This document shows, piece after piece, positions 8,501-18,180 of a DNA stretch of 33,215 bases; position 1 is the stretch's first letter, and the number at the start of each line of letters is the position of its first letter. A program made the translations under genes and the position numbers. Where the stretch lies: assembly GCA_032718475.1 (NCBI GenBank), contig JAUCBJ010003158.1:1-33215 (forward strand), written 5' to 3'. The notes under the pieces were generated by a model, which did not search any database, had not been told where the DNA came from, and saw only the letters and a list, made by a program, of their open reading frames with translations. The stretch is from Nemertoderma westbladi. Its lineage: Eukaryota > Xenacoelomorpha > Nemertodermatida > Nemertodermatidae.

Positions 8501-9347
8501 TTTTTTTTATATTTATTATAATATTAACAAACAATAATTCGAATATAAAAACGCACCAAAACAAGTACAAATATAACCCACCACCAGCTGATTCAAACTG
8601 TTACCTAGCAACAATACAAACAATACAAATTGGTTCAGTACCCATCACCAGTCTGCCACTCTGCCACTGCCAGTACCCAACAAACCCGCCAGACCTCTAA
8701 CTTCTAAGCCGTCCCGGGGTCCGAGTCCGCGTTCGCCCACACAATGGACGCGTCCGCCACCGCTGCCCGCACCGGTCTTCTAGCGGCCGACCGAAACCCA
8801 CGGAGGCACATCAGGGACGACCGGAGTAAGGCAAAGTTGATGCGTCGCCGCACCCACGCTACCGACTCCGGGTAGGGAACCCGTCGTTTCTCCGACAGCC
8901 TCAATGCCAGCCGCTTCACAAACTGCTTCGCAGCCGGCGCCATGCCCCCGAAAGCGGAAAATATGAGGGGGGTGAAGGTTGAGTGCTCAACCTCACGGAT
9001 CCGCTCCTCGTATCTCCGGATCTTCCTCGCCTCGTGATGGAGGTGGGCGGCGTCCAGCGACATCGCTGCGTTGGTGTCCGCCAGCGGGTTGAACACCGAC
9101 ACGTCGATAAACATCTTCTGGAAGCGGTTGCCCCAGAATCCGCTTACCGACACGTCGAGTCTCGCCTGCTGGTCCGTCGAGGTGGACCGGAGAGTGAAGG
9201 ACTCCCCCGTCAGCCGCTGGAGCATCGGCTCGACAGCCACGTTGTGGGCCACCTCAGTCAGGGAGTCGGCGACGAAATCGCGGATCTCGTTGTGTCTGAT
9301 TGAGGGGAACCCCCCAGTGGGACACGACAGAACGTCGTTATTAACGG
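8501..9347 (-). mobile_element. 5'-truncated non-LTR retrotransposon insertion, 847 bp
   Basis: The insert is bounded by perfect 16-bp direct repeats. Reading on the minus strand it begins inside an open reading frame, ends that frame at 8704, continues through about 200 bp of 3' untranslated sequence with AATAAA (8512-8517), and ends in an A8 tail. These are the marks of target-primed reverse transcription with 5' truncation. The GC-rich coding part contrasts sharply with the AT-rich flanks, which is consistent with recent arrival. Confidence 0.9.
8704..9345 (-). CDS. C-terminal part of a non-LTR retrotransposon protein (putative PD-(D/E)XK-like domain), 5'-truncated
   Basis: The frame is open from the truncation point. 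It contains CPTGGFPSIRHNEIRD, then ARLDVSVSGFWGNRFQ, MFIDVSVFNPLAD, REVEHSTFTPLIFSAFGGM and LLRSSLMCLRG. I recognise this block order as a conserved C-terminal region found after the reverse transcriptase in a widespread family of invertebrate retroelement proteins. The RHNE...LDV...(F)IDV pattern fits a PD-(D/E)XK nuclease core, but that assignment is an inference. The reverse transcriptase itself is missing because of truncation. The remaining frame has no stop or frameshift over 214 codons, so the copy is young. Confidence 0.75.
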   Translation of the reverse strand, partial: VNNDVLSCPTGGFPSIRHNEIRDFVADSLTEVAHNVAVEPMLQRLTGESFTLRSTSTDQQARLDVSVSGFWGNRFQKMFIDVSVFNPLADTNAAMSLDAAHLHHEARKIRRYEERIREVEHSTFTPLIFSAFGGMAPAAKQFVKRLALRLSEKRRVPYPESVAWVRRRINFALLRSSLMCLRGFRSAARRPVRAAVADASIVWANADSDPGTA

Positions 9348-9363
9348 GTATTCCAACATTAAT
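9348..9363. repeat. target-site duplication, copy at the truncated 5' side
   Basis: GTATTCCAACATTAAT, the partner of 8485-8500. If the insert and one duplication are removed, a minus-strand frame running from about 9515 to 8443 becomes continuous (about 70 codons). Confidence 0.9.
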
Positions 9364-10208
9364 CGATTAGCCTTCTCTAATCTGTTATCATCATAAAAAC
9401 AAATGGAAACTGAATCCGCGGATCCAAATCTATGAATGTTGAAGATATTCTGTTGTAACCACCTTTTGTATTTATCGTCCGATACGAATCCACATGCTAT
9501 CCAACTCTTGGTTCTCTAATTACATGGGGTGATATCTTTGCCATAGATAATATATCTGGCCACGCGAACAAGTATCTTGCATTATCGTCACCTGTAATGT
9601 ATTTAAAACTTTTTTAAATATAAAGATTAAATAAAATATAACATGTAGAATTAAAAAAAATAAATAAAAGATTCCTTGAAAATACTACATGCAAAATACA
9701 TGCAAAACGCGTTGTATAGGTACATGGCATTCTATACGTATAGCTTTCTAGTTTATTTAGAAGGATTTAATGTTTCATTGCATGGAAGGCCTTCTTCAGA
9801 TCAATGTAATGTAATGTAATGTTCATTTAGAAACCACCTATATGCCATTTTTGCCGAAATAAAGATTGCTGCATTTCTCTATGTTAAAATGTATTCGGAA
9901 TCCGATTAACACACTTAGAAGGCCATACTCCCACATATAACTGAGATATTTAACGTTTCAAAACCACCTACAGTATATGCCAGTTTTGCATAGACAGCAT
10001 GATAAATAAATTTTTTTAAATACAACCTATATAATACATTTTACTATTAGAAATAGAGTAAGCCCGGGAAACGTTGATATAAAATTGGAAACAATGAAAA
10101 AGGAGCTAGAATTGTTGTTTATTATGATAGAGAGAGATTTGTTTTATATTTTTAAAACTTAATAATCGAATTTGTCTTAAAGGGTTTTATTTCTTTTTGA
10201 GTTATCAT
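9364..10208. other. AT-rich intergenic sequence
   Basis: The minus-strand stretch 9364-9515 is open in the frame that would join the sequence beyond the insertion at 8501-9347. A short (TAATG)n run lies near 9800-9820. No other coding or structural feature supported. Confidence 0.4.
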
Positions 10209-10350
10209 ATACATATAAGATACATATAAGATACATATAAGATACATATAAGATACATATAAGATACATATAAGATACATATAAGATACATATAAGATAC
10301 ATATAAGATACATATAAGATACATATAAGATACATATAAGATACATATAA
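10209..10350. repeat. 11-bp minisatellite (ATACATATAAG)n, array 1
   Basis: About twelve near-perfect units plus a partial one. It abuts the 3' end of the minus-strand LINE at 10351. The same unit forms the array at 12431-13530. Because 11 is not a multiple of 3, all three frames give the same Tyr/Leu/Ile/Cys-rich pseudo-peptide. Confidence 0.95.
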
Positions 10351-12430
10351 AAAAAAATTGTTATTTATTAAACCAAAATAATGGTACGATTGTAAAACTA
10401 TATAAGCATTAAGCAAGCAAGCAGTAAAATCCAAATATACTATACATAAATAATAAAATATTTACACAGTTATAAAACAATTTTAAATCAGAGTTTGTTG
10501 GCCCAGTACGTAAGGGGGTGGTGGTTGCTCGGGCAACTAAGGAGATGGTACGTGTCCGCCGGCCTCCCGCAGAGACTACATACACAGTCATTCCCCGCCT
10601 CATGAAATTCTGTGGGTCTGGATGTACAAATTCGGAAATGGAAACCGTGAAGAGCAAAGCGGGTTATGGTGTGCCTCTTACGACAATTTGCGATTGTCCA
10701 ACTGCGATTTATGAACGCGATACTGTTCCAGAACTCTACTGGGATTTCACGAGTTTTGTCTTCGACTTCAGCGGTGTATTTTTTGAATACATCCGTGTCT
10801 GTTAAATTTAGTTGACCTTTAAGTACCATAGAAAGATTTCGCGAATCACAGAGAGCGTGAACTAGCCGATTCCTAGACGATTTGTGAACTGAAAGTACTC
10901 TTTTGAGGAAAGCAGCTTGGATTTTATCGATACTATGAAGGTTGTTGACTGACAAGAAAGGCCAAATTTCGCGAAGTCCATACATAACTATCGGTGTTAC
11001 TTTTAAGGAAAAAAGCTTTTTAGCTGTGCTAATAGATAGTAGATGTGGTTTCTGGATTAACCGTATTGTGGAAAGTGATTTGCAGACTATTATATTTATG
11101 TGCTTTGTGAATTTCAAGGACGATTGAAATGTGACTCCCAAATATTTATAAGACTTTTCTATTTTCACCTCGTTTCCGTTGTAGAAAAATTTATCCTGAG
11201 CGGACAGTCGGCCACCTCTCCTAAATTTCATTATGGAAGTCTTTGTAAGATTTACTTCAAGACCGTTTTCCCGGGCCCAATTAGCAGTTGCATTTAAACC
11301 AGCTTGCACTACCTCACGGGAGTCGCCATAAAATAGCAAATCATCCGCAAATAATAATATAAATAATTCCCCAATCTTGACGGTAATATCACGTATAAAC
11401 TTCACAGTATCGTAAATAAAAATTACGAACAGGAAAGGGCTCAAGCTGTCTCCTTGTAAAACCCCACGCACTTGTTTTATAATTCTAGAATTACGGAGGC
11501 CATCTGAAATTACTATATAATTAGGACTTAAAATCGATTTAATGATGTTAAAAAGTGAACCACGAATATTAAAATCAAACCATAACTTTAAGAGTAGTTT
11601 AGACCTGGGGACCGAATCAAAAGCTTTGCGGAAATCGACATAAACCGCGTACAATGGTTTTCGAGGGTATGACAAATTGCTATGAATTTTATTAATAAAC
11701 TGACTTAGAGGCATTGAGGTAGATTTCCCGGGACTGAAGCCGTACTGTTCGGGGGGTATTCTTTTGGAAACGAGACCTCGGAGTCGCTTTTTGATTAAAC
11801 TCGTAAAGATTTTGTACGCGTTACATAAAAGAGAAATCCCTCTATAGTTGTTTGGATCTACGATTAATCCTTTTCCTTTGTATAGAACAATCAACAAACT
11901 TTCTTTCCATGATTTTACGAGTGAACCGGTGGACAAACAAATGTTGAATAATAAAGTCCATAGAACTAATGTTGCTGGGAGCGCTCCTTTTATGAGTTCG
12001 TAGAAGAGTTTATCTGGACCCCCCGATTTGTTAGCTGATTTACTGTTGATTGCCGATGCGACTTCTGTGTCCGAAAATTCCTGAACGTCGTCGTCTAGTG
12101 GAGGAGAGTTTATTGTTGAGGAAGTACACTCATCGATCGCTGCAGAGATTTCAGCCTCAGCATTATCGTCGTAAAAGGAGCTTTGTGAAATGATCCTCCC
12201 AAGTGGCTAAATCGACAGGGCATCCAGCAGATCCTCTTTGTTTCTTGCACCATTTGTACGCCTGTTTTTCTGCGTCGGCAATTAGCCTTTCTTCATTTCG
12301 AACTGCTGCACTCTTCTCTTTGTCCTTCAGAAGTGCTTTGTATTCGCGTTTTTTGGCACAGAGATTTTCCCGCAAGGAACTATCAAATTGGGTGGCGGCG
12401 TTGAGTTCCAGAACCTCCTTCCTTTTAAGA
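10351..12430 (-). mobile_element. 5'-truncated LINE embedded in an 11-bp minisatellite
   Basis: The element lies on the minus strand. Its 5' boundary (12430) joins 11-bp repeats directly at a point inside the region just upstream of reverse transcriptase, so the endonuclease is absent. At the 3' side, after the stop at 10488, there is about 135 bp of untranslated DNA with AATAAA (10363-10368), then directly the same 11-bp repeat. No poly(A) tail is present at this junction. Either the LINE inserted into an existing array or the repeat is its own 3' tail. Confidence 0.8.
10488..12430 (-). pseudogene. LINE reverse transcriptase, N-terminally truncated, one frameshift
   Basis: Two overlapping frames form one protein. 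The 5' part (12430 to about 12180) is a Lys/Glu-rich linker ending TWEDHFTKL. The frame then shifts by one base near 12178, and the rest (to 10488) is open for more than 550 codons. RT motifs are PNNYRGISLL, EQYGFSPGKST, VDFRKAFDSVP (first catalytic Asp), GVLQGDSLSPFLF and FADD (a variant of the usual YADD). A C-terminal CxxC...H...C knuckle (CVCSLCGRPADTYHLLSC) is typical of LINE ORF2 proteins. KFRRGGRLS is shared with the fragment at 22981-23310, suggesting the same family. Confidence 0.85.
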
Positions 12431-13530
12431 AGATAAGATACATAAGATACATATAAGATACATATAAGATACATATAAGATACATATAAGATACATATTA
12501 GATACATATAAGATACATATAAGATACATATAAGATACATACATATAAGATACTTACAAAATACATATATGATGCACATATACGATACATATAAGATACA
12601 TATAAGATACATATAAAATACATATAAGATACATATAAGATACATATAAGATACATATAAGATACATATAAGATGCATATAATATACATATAAGGTAAGA
12701 TACATACAAAATACATATAATATACATATACGATACATATAAGATACATGTAAGATACATATAAGATAGGCCTACATATAAGATACATATAAGATACTTA
12801 CAAAATACATATATGATGCACATATACGATAAATATAAGATACATATAATATACATACAAAATACATATATGATACACATATACGATACATATAAGATAC
12901 ATGTAAGATACATATAAGATAGGCCTACATATAAGATACATATAAGATACTTACAAAATACATATATGATGCACATATACGATACATATAAGATACATAT
13001 AAGATGCATATAAGATACATATAAGATACATATAAGATACATATAAGATACATATAAGATACATATAAAATACATATAAGATACATATAAGATACATATA
13101 AGATACATATAAAATACATATAAGATGGGCCTACATATAAGATACATATAAGATACATATAATATACATATAAGATACATATAAGATACATATAAGATAC
13201 ATATAAGATACATATTAAGATACATATAAGATACATATAAGATACATATAAGATACATATAAGATTCATATCAGATACATATAAGATACATATAAGATAC
13301 ATATAAGATATATATAAGATACATATAAGATACATATAAAATACATATAAGATACATGTAAGATAGGCCTACATATAAGATACATATAAGATACATAAGA
13401 TGGCCTACATATAAGATACATACCAGATACATATAATATACATATAAGATACATATAAGATACATATAAGATATATATAAGATACATATAAGATACATAT
13501 AAGATACATATGAGATACATATAAGATACT
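12431..13530. repeat. 11-bp minisatellite, array 2, about 1.1 kb with higher-order structure
   Basis: About 95-100 units of ATACATATAAG with variants. Variant clusters recur as blocks (for example ATACTTACAAAATACATATA followed by ATGATGCACATATACGAT at about 12550, 12795 and 12950), with TAGGCCTA marks 153 bp apart (12767 and 12920). This indicates block duplication on top of unit slippage. The array runs from the 5' truncation point of the LINE to the sequence before the piggyBac remnant. Confidence 0.95.
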
Positions 13531-13562
13531 GGGATACTAGGTACCGGTACTGGGTTAGTTAG

Positions 13563-14426
13563 AATATAGCATTCATGGCTAGAAAAATTACTGAATTATA
13601 TATATATTTCATTACTTTCGATGAGCTTCCAGTTAGTATAAAGGATTTGCCATTATTCTTGTATCATGATAACCTGTTCACGAGTATAAACCTAATCAAA
13701 GAGTTAGGAAAGAGGGGATACGGTTAGACGGGCACTATGTGGGAGAATAGAATTCCAAAGTCTTTGGATTTACCTGATGTTCAGAAGGTGAAACGTGAAG
13801 TACGTGGATATTTCGTTTATCTGAAGTCTTCAGATGGAGATATTGTCATTGCTCGATGGATGGATAACTCCGTAGTGACTGTAGCATGTCACAGTGTTCA
13901 ACCATGTTCTAATGTCAGTAGATGGTCTCAAGCACAGAAGCAGCAAATCCACATTCCCCGGCCGAACGTTATAGGATGCTATAACTCATATATGGGTGGC
14001 ACTGATAGGATGGACCAGAATATATCGCTGTATCGCATCAGTGTTAGAGGTAAGAAATGGTGGTGGCCGCTCTTTACCTGGCTTTGGGATGTGTCAATTA
14101 CAAACGCTTGGTGTCTTTATCGGAAAAGTTACATTGATGGTAGCAAGATCCCACAGTTGCAATTTAGACGTCAAATTGCTCAAGTGTACCTGTCGAGATA
14201 TGGAGTGTTGGCTTTAGGAGCAGGTCGACCTCGAGCATCTAGTGGAAGCAGTCGTGTGCTTCCAGATATACAATACGACAACATTGTGCATTATCTTGTG
14301 CCTACTGTAGATAAAAAGAAGCGGCGCTGTGCAGGATCTAACTGCACAACAAGATGCATTACCATGTGCAACAAGTGCGATCTTGGTTTATGTCTCTACT
14401 GCAATAAGTCATTTCATACCAAATAA
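13563..14426 (+). pseudogene. piggyBac-type transposase, C-terminal two-fifths, one nonsense codon
   Basis: The frame is open from 13563 apart from a TAG at 13725-13727. It contains [18 protein letters not shown], which holds the second catalytic Asp of the DDD triad, then PNVIGCYNSYMGGTDRMDQN, which holds the third. Next come KWWWPLFTWLWDVSITNAWCLY and a C-terminal Cys-rich finger (CAGSNCTTRCITMCNKCDLGLCLYC). This is the piggyBac (DDE_Tnp_1_7-type) order. The N-terminal region and first catalytic Asp are missing, so the copy cannot be active. It begins about 30 bp from the end of the 11-bp array. No terminal inverted repeat was identified. Confidence 0.9.
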
Positions 14427-15825
14427 TCTTATAATTTCCTATAAACCATATAATTTCTTGAATTTATAATATATATATCTTATATCTAAAAAATCTATAT
14501 TTCCATGCATTTTTCTAACTTAATTCAGGATAATATGGGTTAATAATAGATATAAGCTTTATATCGAATCGATATATGGATGCATCATGATATATGTGGG
14601 GACTTAGTGCACACGACACCACTGAGTGTTTCGGTTCTAATAGCTATTGCCCGGCTGCCTAGTGTGCAGACTCAGAAAGTTGTATCGTGATTGCGATTCT
14701 CCCTCACATTAGTTATGCAGGGCGGGCGAGTGAAAACTGCGAGCCATCAGCGAACTGTTATAATTGTACTATTGTTAGTGTGTGTGTGTAGGAAGCATTT
14801 TGAATTTTGAGCAACATTTCTGCACAAGGTTAATATGACATAACATTGTACAATAAAACTTTATCATATTTCAGTTTTCTGTAGAATTGTGGGGTACACT
14901 AAGACTATGAATAAAGTTTTAGTATTCGATTTTATAACGTATAGGCCTACTGATGTTATTTCGGTTATTGTTAAGGTTTGAGATGCTGTATGAGTTACGG
15001 TTTTGATTATTTTGGATTGTGTTACGGTTCTGGTACGGTTGGTATGCTACCTTTATTTATAGGCTAAGGTTGTTTTGTTTTGTTTTTGTAATAGTAATAT
15101 ATTTTACATATTTGTGTGTAAAGTAGTTATTTACATTTGTGTGCTGATCTGTCAGTCTGTGTAAATATTAGTTGCAACGCGAATAAACATAATGGATGAT
15201 TTCTACAAATATAGTACATGGCTACAATTATTATGCATTATTCCATTTAAATAAAATGGCACAGTATTTGACTTGAGCAGCATATTCACTTGAACGATAC
15301 ATAATCCCAAATTGAAATACGGATACAATTTTTAAATACATGATATTTTATAGGAATATGTCACATATGCGGACCTGTGATTTAATGTCTTCCGGTTAAC
15401 TAAATTTTAATTGAGGGGAATAAGCAGGTTGCAGAGGCAGGCTTTTCTAACCAAAACAATAAACGATCTTGTTCCCTACCTACATACCTCATACCGTACT
15501 ATCTGACGTAAGGGACGTCGTACTATCTGACACCTTGTGGTAAAGGGGGGAGATGGTTCAAAAGTCGAGAAAATTTGCGTGACATACTTTATGAACGCAC
15601 CCTACAGTGCTTGTGTTTGTAGAGGTGACTGCAAATAGCAGAAATTTCACGGGTCCGCATATATACAGCACATATCAAATAGCCAGTTTTATTATCAACT
15701 TAATATGTTATATTGTTATGTGATATTAGATGGATTTGTGGTACATTTTATTCGAACTATTTTACTTACAGTATGTAATGTCCTTCCTTATAATTCGACA
15801 GTACAAATAACAATAAATACAATAA
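14427..15825. other. non-coding, AT-rich
   Basis: About 1.4 kb without a supported gene. It holds one TAGGCCTA palindrome (14942-14949) and a short direct repeat CGTACTATCTGAC (near 15494 and 15520). Part may be 3' flank of the piggyBac element. Confidence 0.4.
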
Positions 15826-17970
15826 TTTGTTACTGGAAAAACAGGCACTACTCAAGATTCGGCGTCTCCTATCCGATCGCAGTCTGTAACTAATGAAGTC
15901 TGTCTACCAGAACTGCAGTCTCCTGGACAGTCTCTACCTACACCTACGGAACGAGCTCCTCCCTCTCCACCTCCGGTTTCTACTACTACACCTCAACATT
16001 CTCAACCCACCTACTCCACGATTCTCACCTCTATTCCTCCAACTACAGGAACAATTTGGGGTTGGGGGTCGTATTGCCCTCCTATTTACCATATCCTCGG
16101 CGAGGTTTGCAAAGATTCTTAGATTTGATGACGTAGGGATTGGATCGACATTGGCCATTTTGGAGCCCGAATATAACAGGGCATTTTTCATATGGTTTCT
16201 GATACTTCCAGCAAACGCCCCATTCCAGGCAAGCCTCTTCACTGCGCTCATCACTGAGAAATTAACATTCAATATGTGTATGGACTTTTCTGTTTCAAGG
16301 TAACGTGTCGTCTGCAATGATGAACCTTCCAAAACCATCTGATAGGATATTCATGGTGTATAATATTCTATTACCAATATTAGAAGGCATCGCGCATAAC
16401 TCAATGTGGGTTGTAGCTGCAGAAGCGATTGAATGTAACATAGATGCAGATGTCAAAACGGATCTGGCTTGCAGCTTTGATATCACTTGGCAGTGAAGAT
16501 GCCATAAATGGAGTCAATGGATTTGCAGGCCAATCGCAGGACAAAATTAACATAAATGCTACTCAATTCCAGAATATTAAAATAACATCCCTAAATATTC
16601 ACAAAGAAGGACTAGACAAAAAACACGATAAAAAACAGAAAATGGAACACGCACGTTACATAGGTCTACCAGAGACCATATGGTATATTCTCGATATGCC
16701 ACATACTGTACCGGGTATTGAATTTATCCATGTACCTACAATTTCACCAGTGAACCAACATGTGTATAATATGATCAAAGGCCAGAGGGCTCACGCTGAA
16801 GTAAATGTGGAACCATTACCCGGATCCGAAGGTGAATTTATAGAAGCTGTTCGTGTCCTGCAACAACTATTACAACTTCCTCCAGAACAACAATATACCC
16901 AAAATCAGATGTTGGTGATACTGGACAGAAGAAGTCACCTATAACAATCGATAAGATGACTGTTTTCATTTCATCCTCCAGAACTTATTTTTATAAACTC
17001 ACCTAAAGATTATCTGACCTGGTTTGCTCGCATAACTCGGCGAAAATAAGCTGAAAAATCCACCCACGAGTCAAACTTGTCAGCAAACTCTCTTACAACA
17101 GCGTGGGTGGATGGTAATACAAAATGGTGCAGGTAAGACCTATAGCCATAGAATATGATAATCATATATTATTAACTTACCTGCTACCAACCCCACTACA
17201 CAACAAACGCAGCCAATGTTGGAATTATGTTAAATAACATTGCATTAGATGATAACCTCAACAATAAACTGGTTTAAAAGAACTGCAAATATCCCCTCAA
17301 ATTACCAGTCCCCTGCATTGGTACCATCAAACCAGATAATCCAGAAGTTTGAGATGAATGTTTGCCATACATCTAATTTTAAGTATGGGAAGGTTTGAAA
17401 CAGAGATGGATGTATTTTGCATGCCAAATTTAAAAACTGCATTTATTCGAGCAGGTTTATTACCAACCTTGGCTGAGGGTGAACATTACCTTCCCGAACA
17501 CACCAACGCTTTGGGGAGGCCCTGGTTGATAGAACAAATGCAGTAGCAGCCCCGTGGAACACAGTCAAGTGATAGAATGGCAGGCATACATTACTTAGAT
17601 TTCTTACACAAATTTATTCTCCATGACACTCTCTGTTGCATGGCACTCCTGAGATACTGTATACTCAAATACAGAAAGAGGCATCGTTAAATCTCACTGC
17701 CAAACTGCCAGAAGCACAACAGATTACTGCAGCTGCATCGTACCACACAGATGGTGGCTGTAACATCGCCAATCTCCCACCCATGGATAGTATTATAAAT
17801 GCCCATTTAGATTCACCTGTTGAAATCTAATTGATTCTAAAAACTAACAAAGTCGGGCATTTAACATTGGTGTTGATGCGATCAATCATGTTGTTAGTGG
17901 AAATTATACTTCACTCCAAATCCAATATTGTGTTGAAAGTCCAGTACTGGCAAAACCGAAGTTAACTTAA
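15826..17970 (+). pseudogene. long, heavily frameshifted gene remnant of unknown family
   Basis: A chain of plus-strand open segments follows one after another in alternating frames. They are 15826-16122 (Pro/Ser/Thr-rich), about 16100-16303, 16305-16496, about 16480-16944, 17118-17237, 17176-17277, 17282-17398, about 17400-17546, about 17528-17570, 17568-about 17640, 17636-17830, and 17860-17970 with a terminal TAA. Each reads like ordinary globular protein and breaks off by a small indel, so the ancestor had roughly 700 codons. The N-terminal linker is low complexity and the rest lacks any enzyme motif I recognise. A structural (capsid-like) protein of an integrated virus is one possibility, a mobile-element or cellular gene another. 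I cannot decide between them from sequence alone. Confidence 0.5.
17058..17112. repeat. perfect 11-bp inverted repeat within the frameshifted pseudogene
   Basis: ATCCACCCACG (17058-17068) and CGTGGGTGGAT (17102-17112) form a stem around a 33-nt loop. It lies in a part of the pseudogene (16945-17117) where I could not follow an open frame, so it may be a small insertion. Confidence 0.6.
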
Positions 17971-18045
17971 GTCAGGATGACCGATGATTGAAAGACGACG
18001 TCTTTTGTACAGGTATAGGTATAGTGTAGGACATAGGTATAGGTT

Positions 18046-18109
18046 AATTTTATTTTATTTATTTATTTTCTTTATTCCATCGGGCCGAAACCCATTGTAC
18101 ATAGGCCTA
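18046..18109 (-). terminator. LINE 3' terminus with polyadenylation signal
   Basis: On the minus strand a TAGGCCTA palindrome (18102-18109) is followed by the GGGTTTCGGCCC hairpin (18093-18082), GATGGAATAAAG (AATAAAG at 18076-18070) and an A-rich run with AAATAAA repeats. A hairpin plus AATAAAG close to the end is a common layout for LINE 3' ends recognised by the element's own reverse transcriptase. Confidence 0.65.
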
Positions 18110-18180
18110 CCTACAATATGCACGATATACATACAAAAATCAACACAACACAATAATTTGCACAATTGATTATTACTGGG

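Noticed and set aside
10152-10434. Minus-strand open frames rich in Tyr, Leu, Ile, Cys, Val and Met over the first 11-bp array
   Set aside because: They are translations of the 11-bp repeat, which lacks stops in all three frames of one strand. No non-repeat coding signal.
12498-13520. Several long minus-strand open frames of membrane-like composition over the second 11-bp array
   Set aside because: Same cause as the first array. The hydrophobic peptide repeats only because the DNA repeats; overlapping frames give the same peptide.
15934-16486. Minus-strand open frames of 134 and 63 codons
   Set aside because: They lie opposite plus-strand segments that connect to further plus-strand segments downstream, where the minus strand has no open frames. 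The plus strand is the better coding strand.
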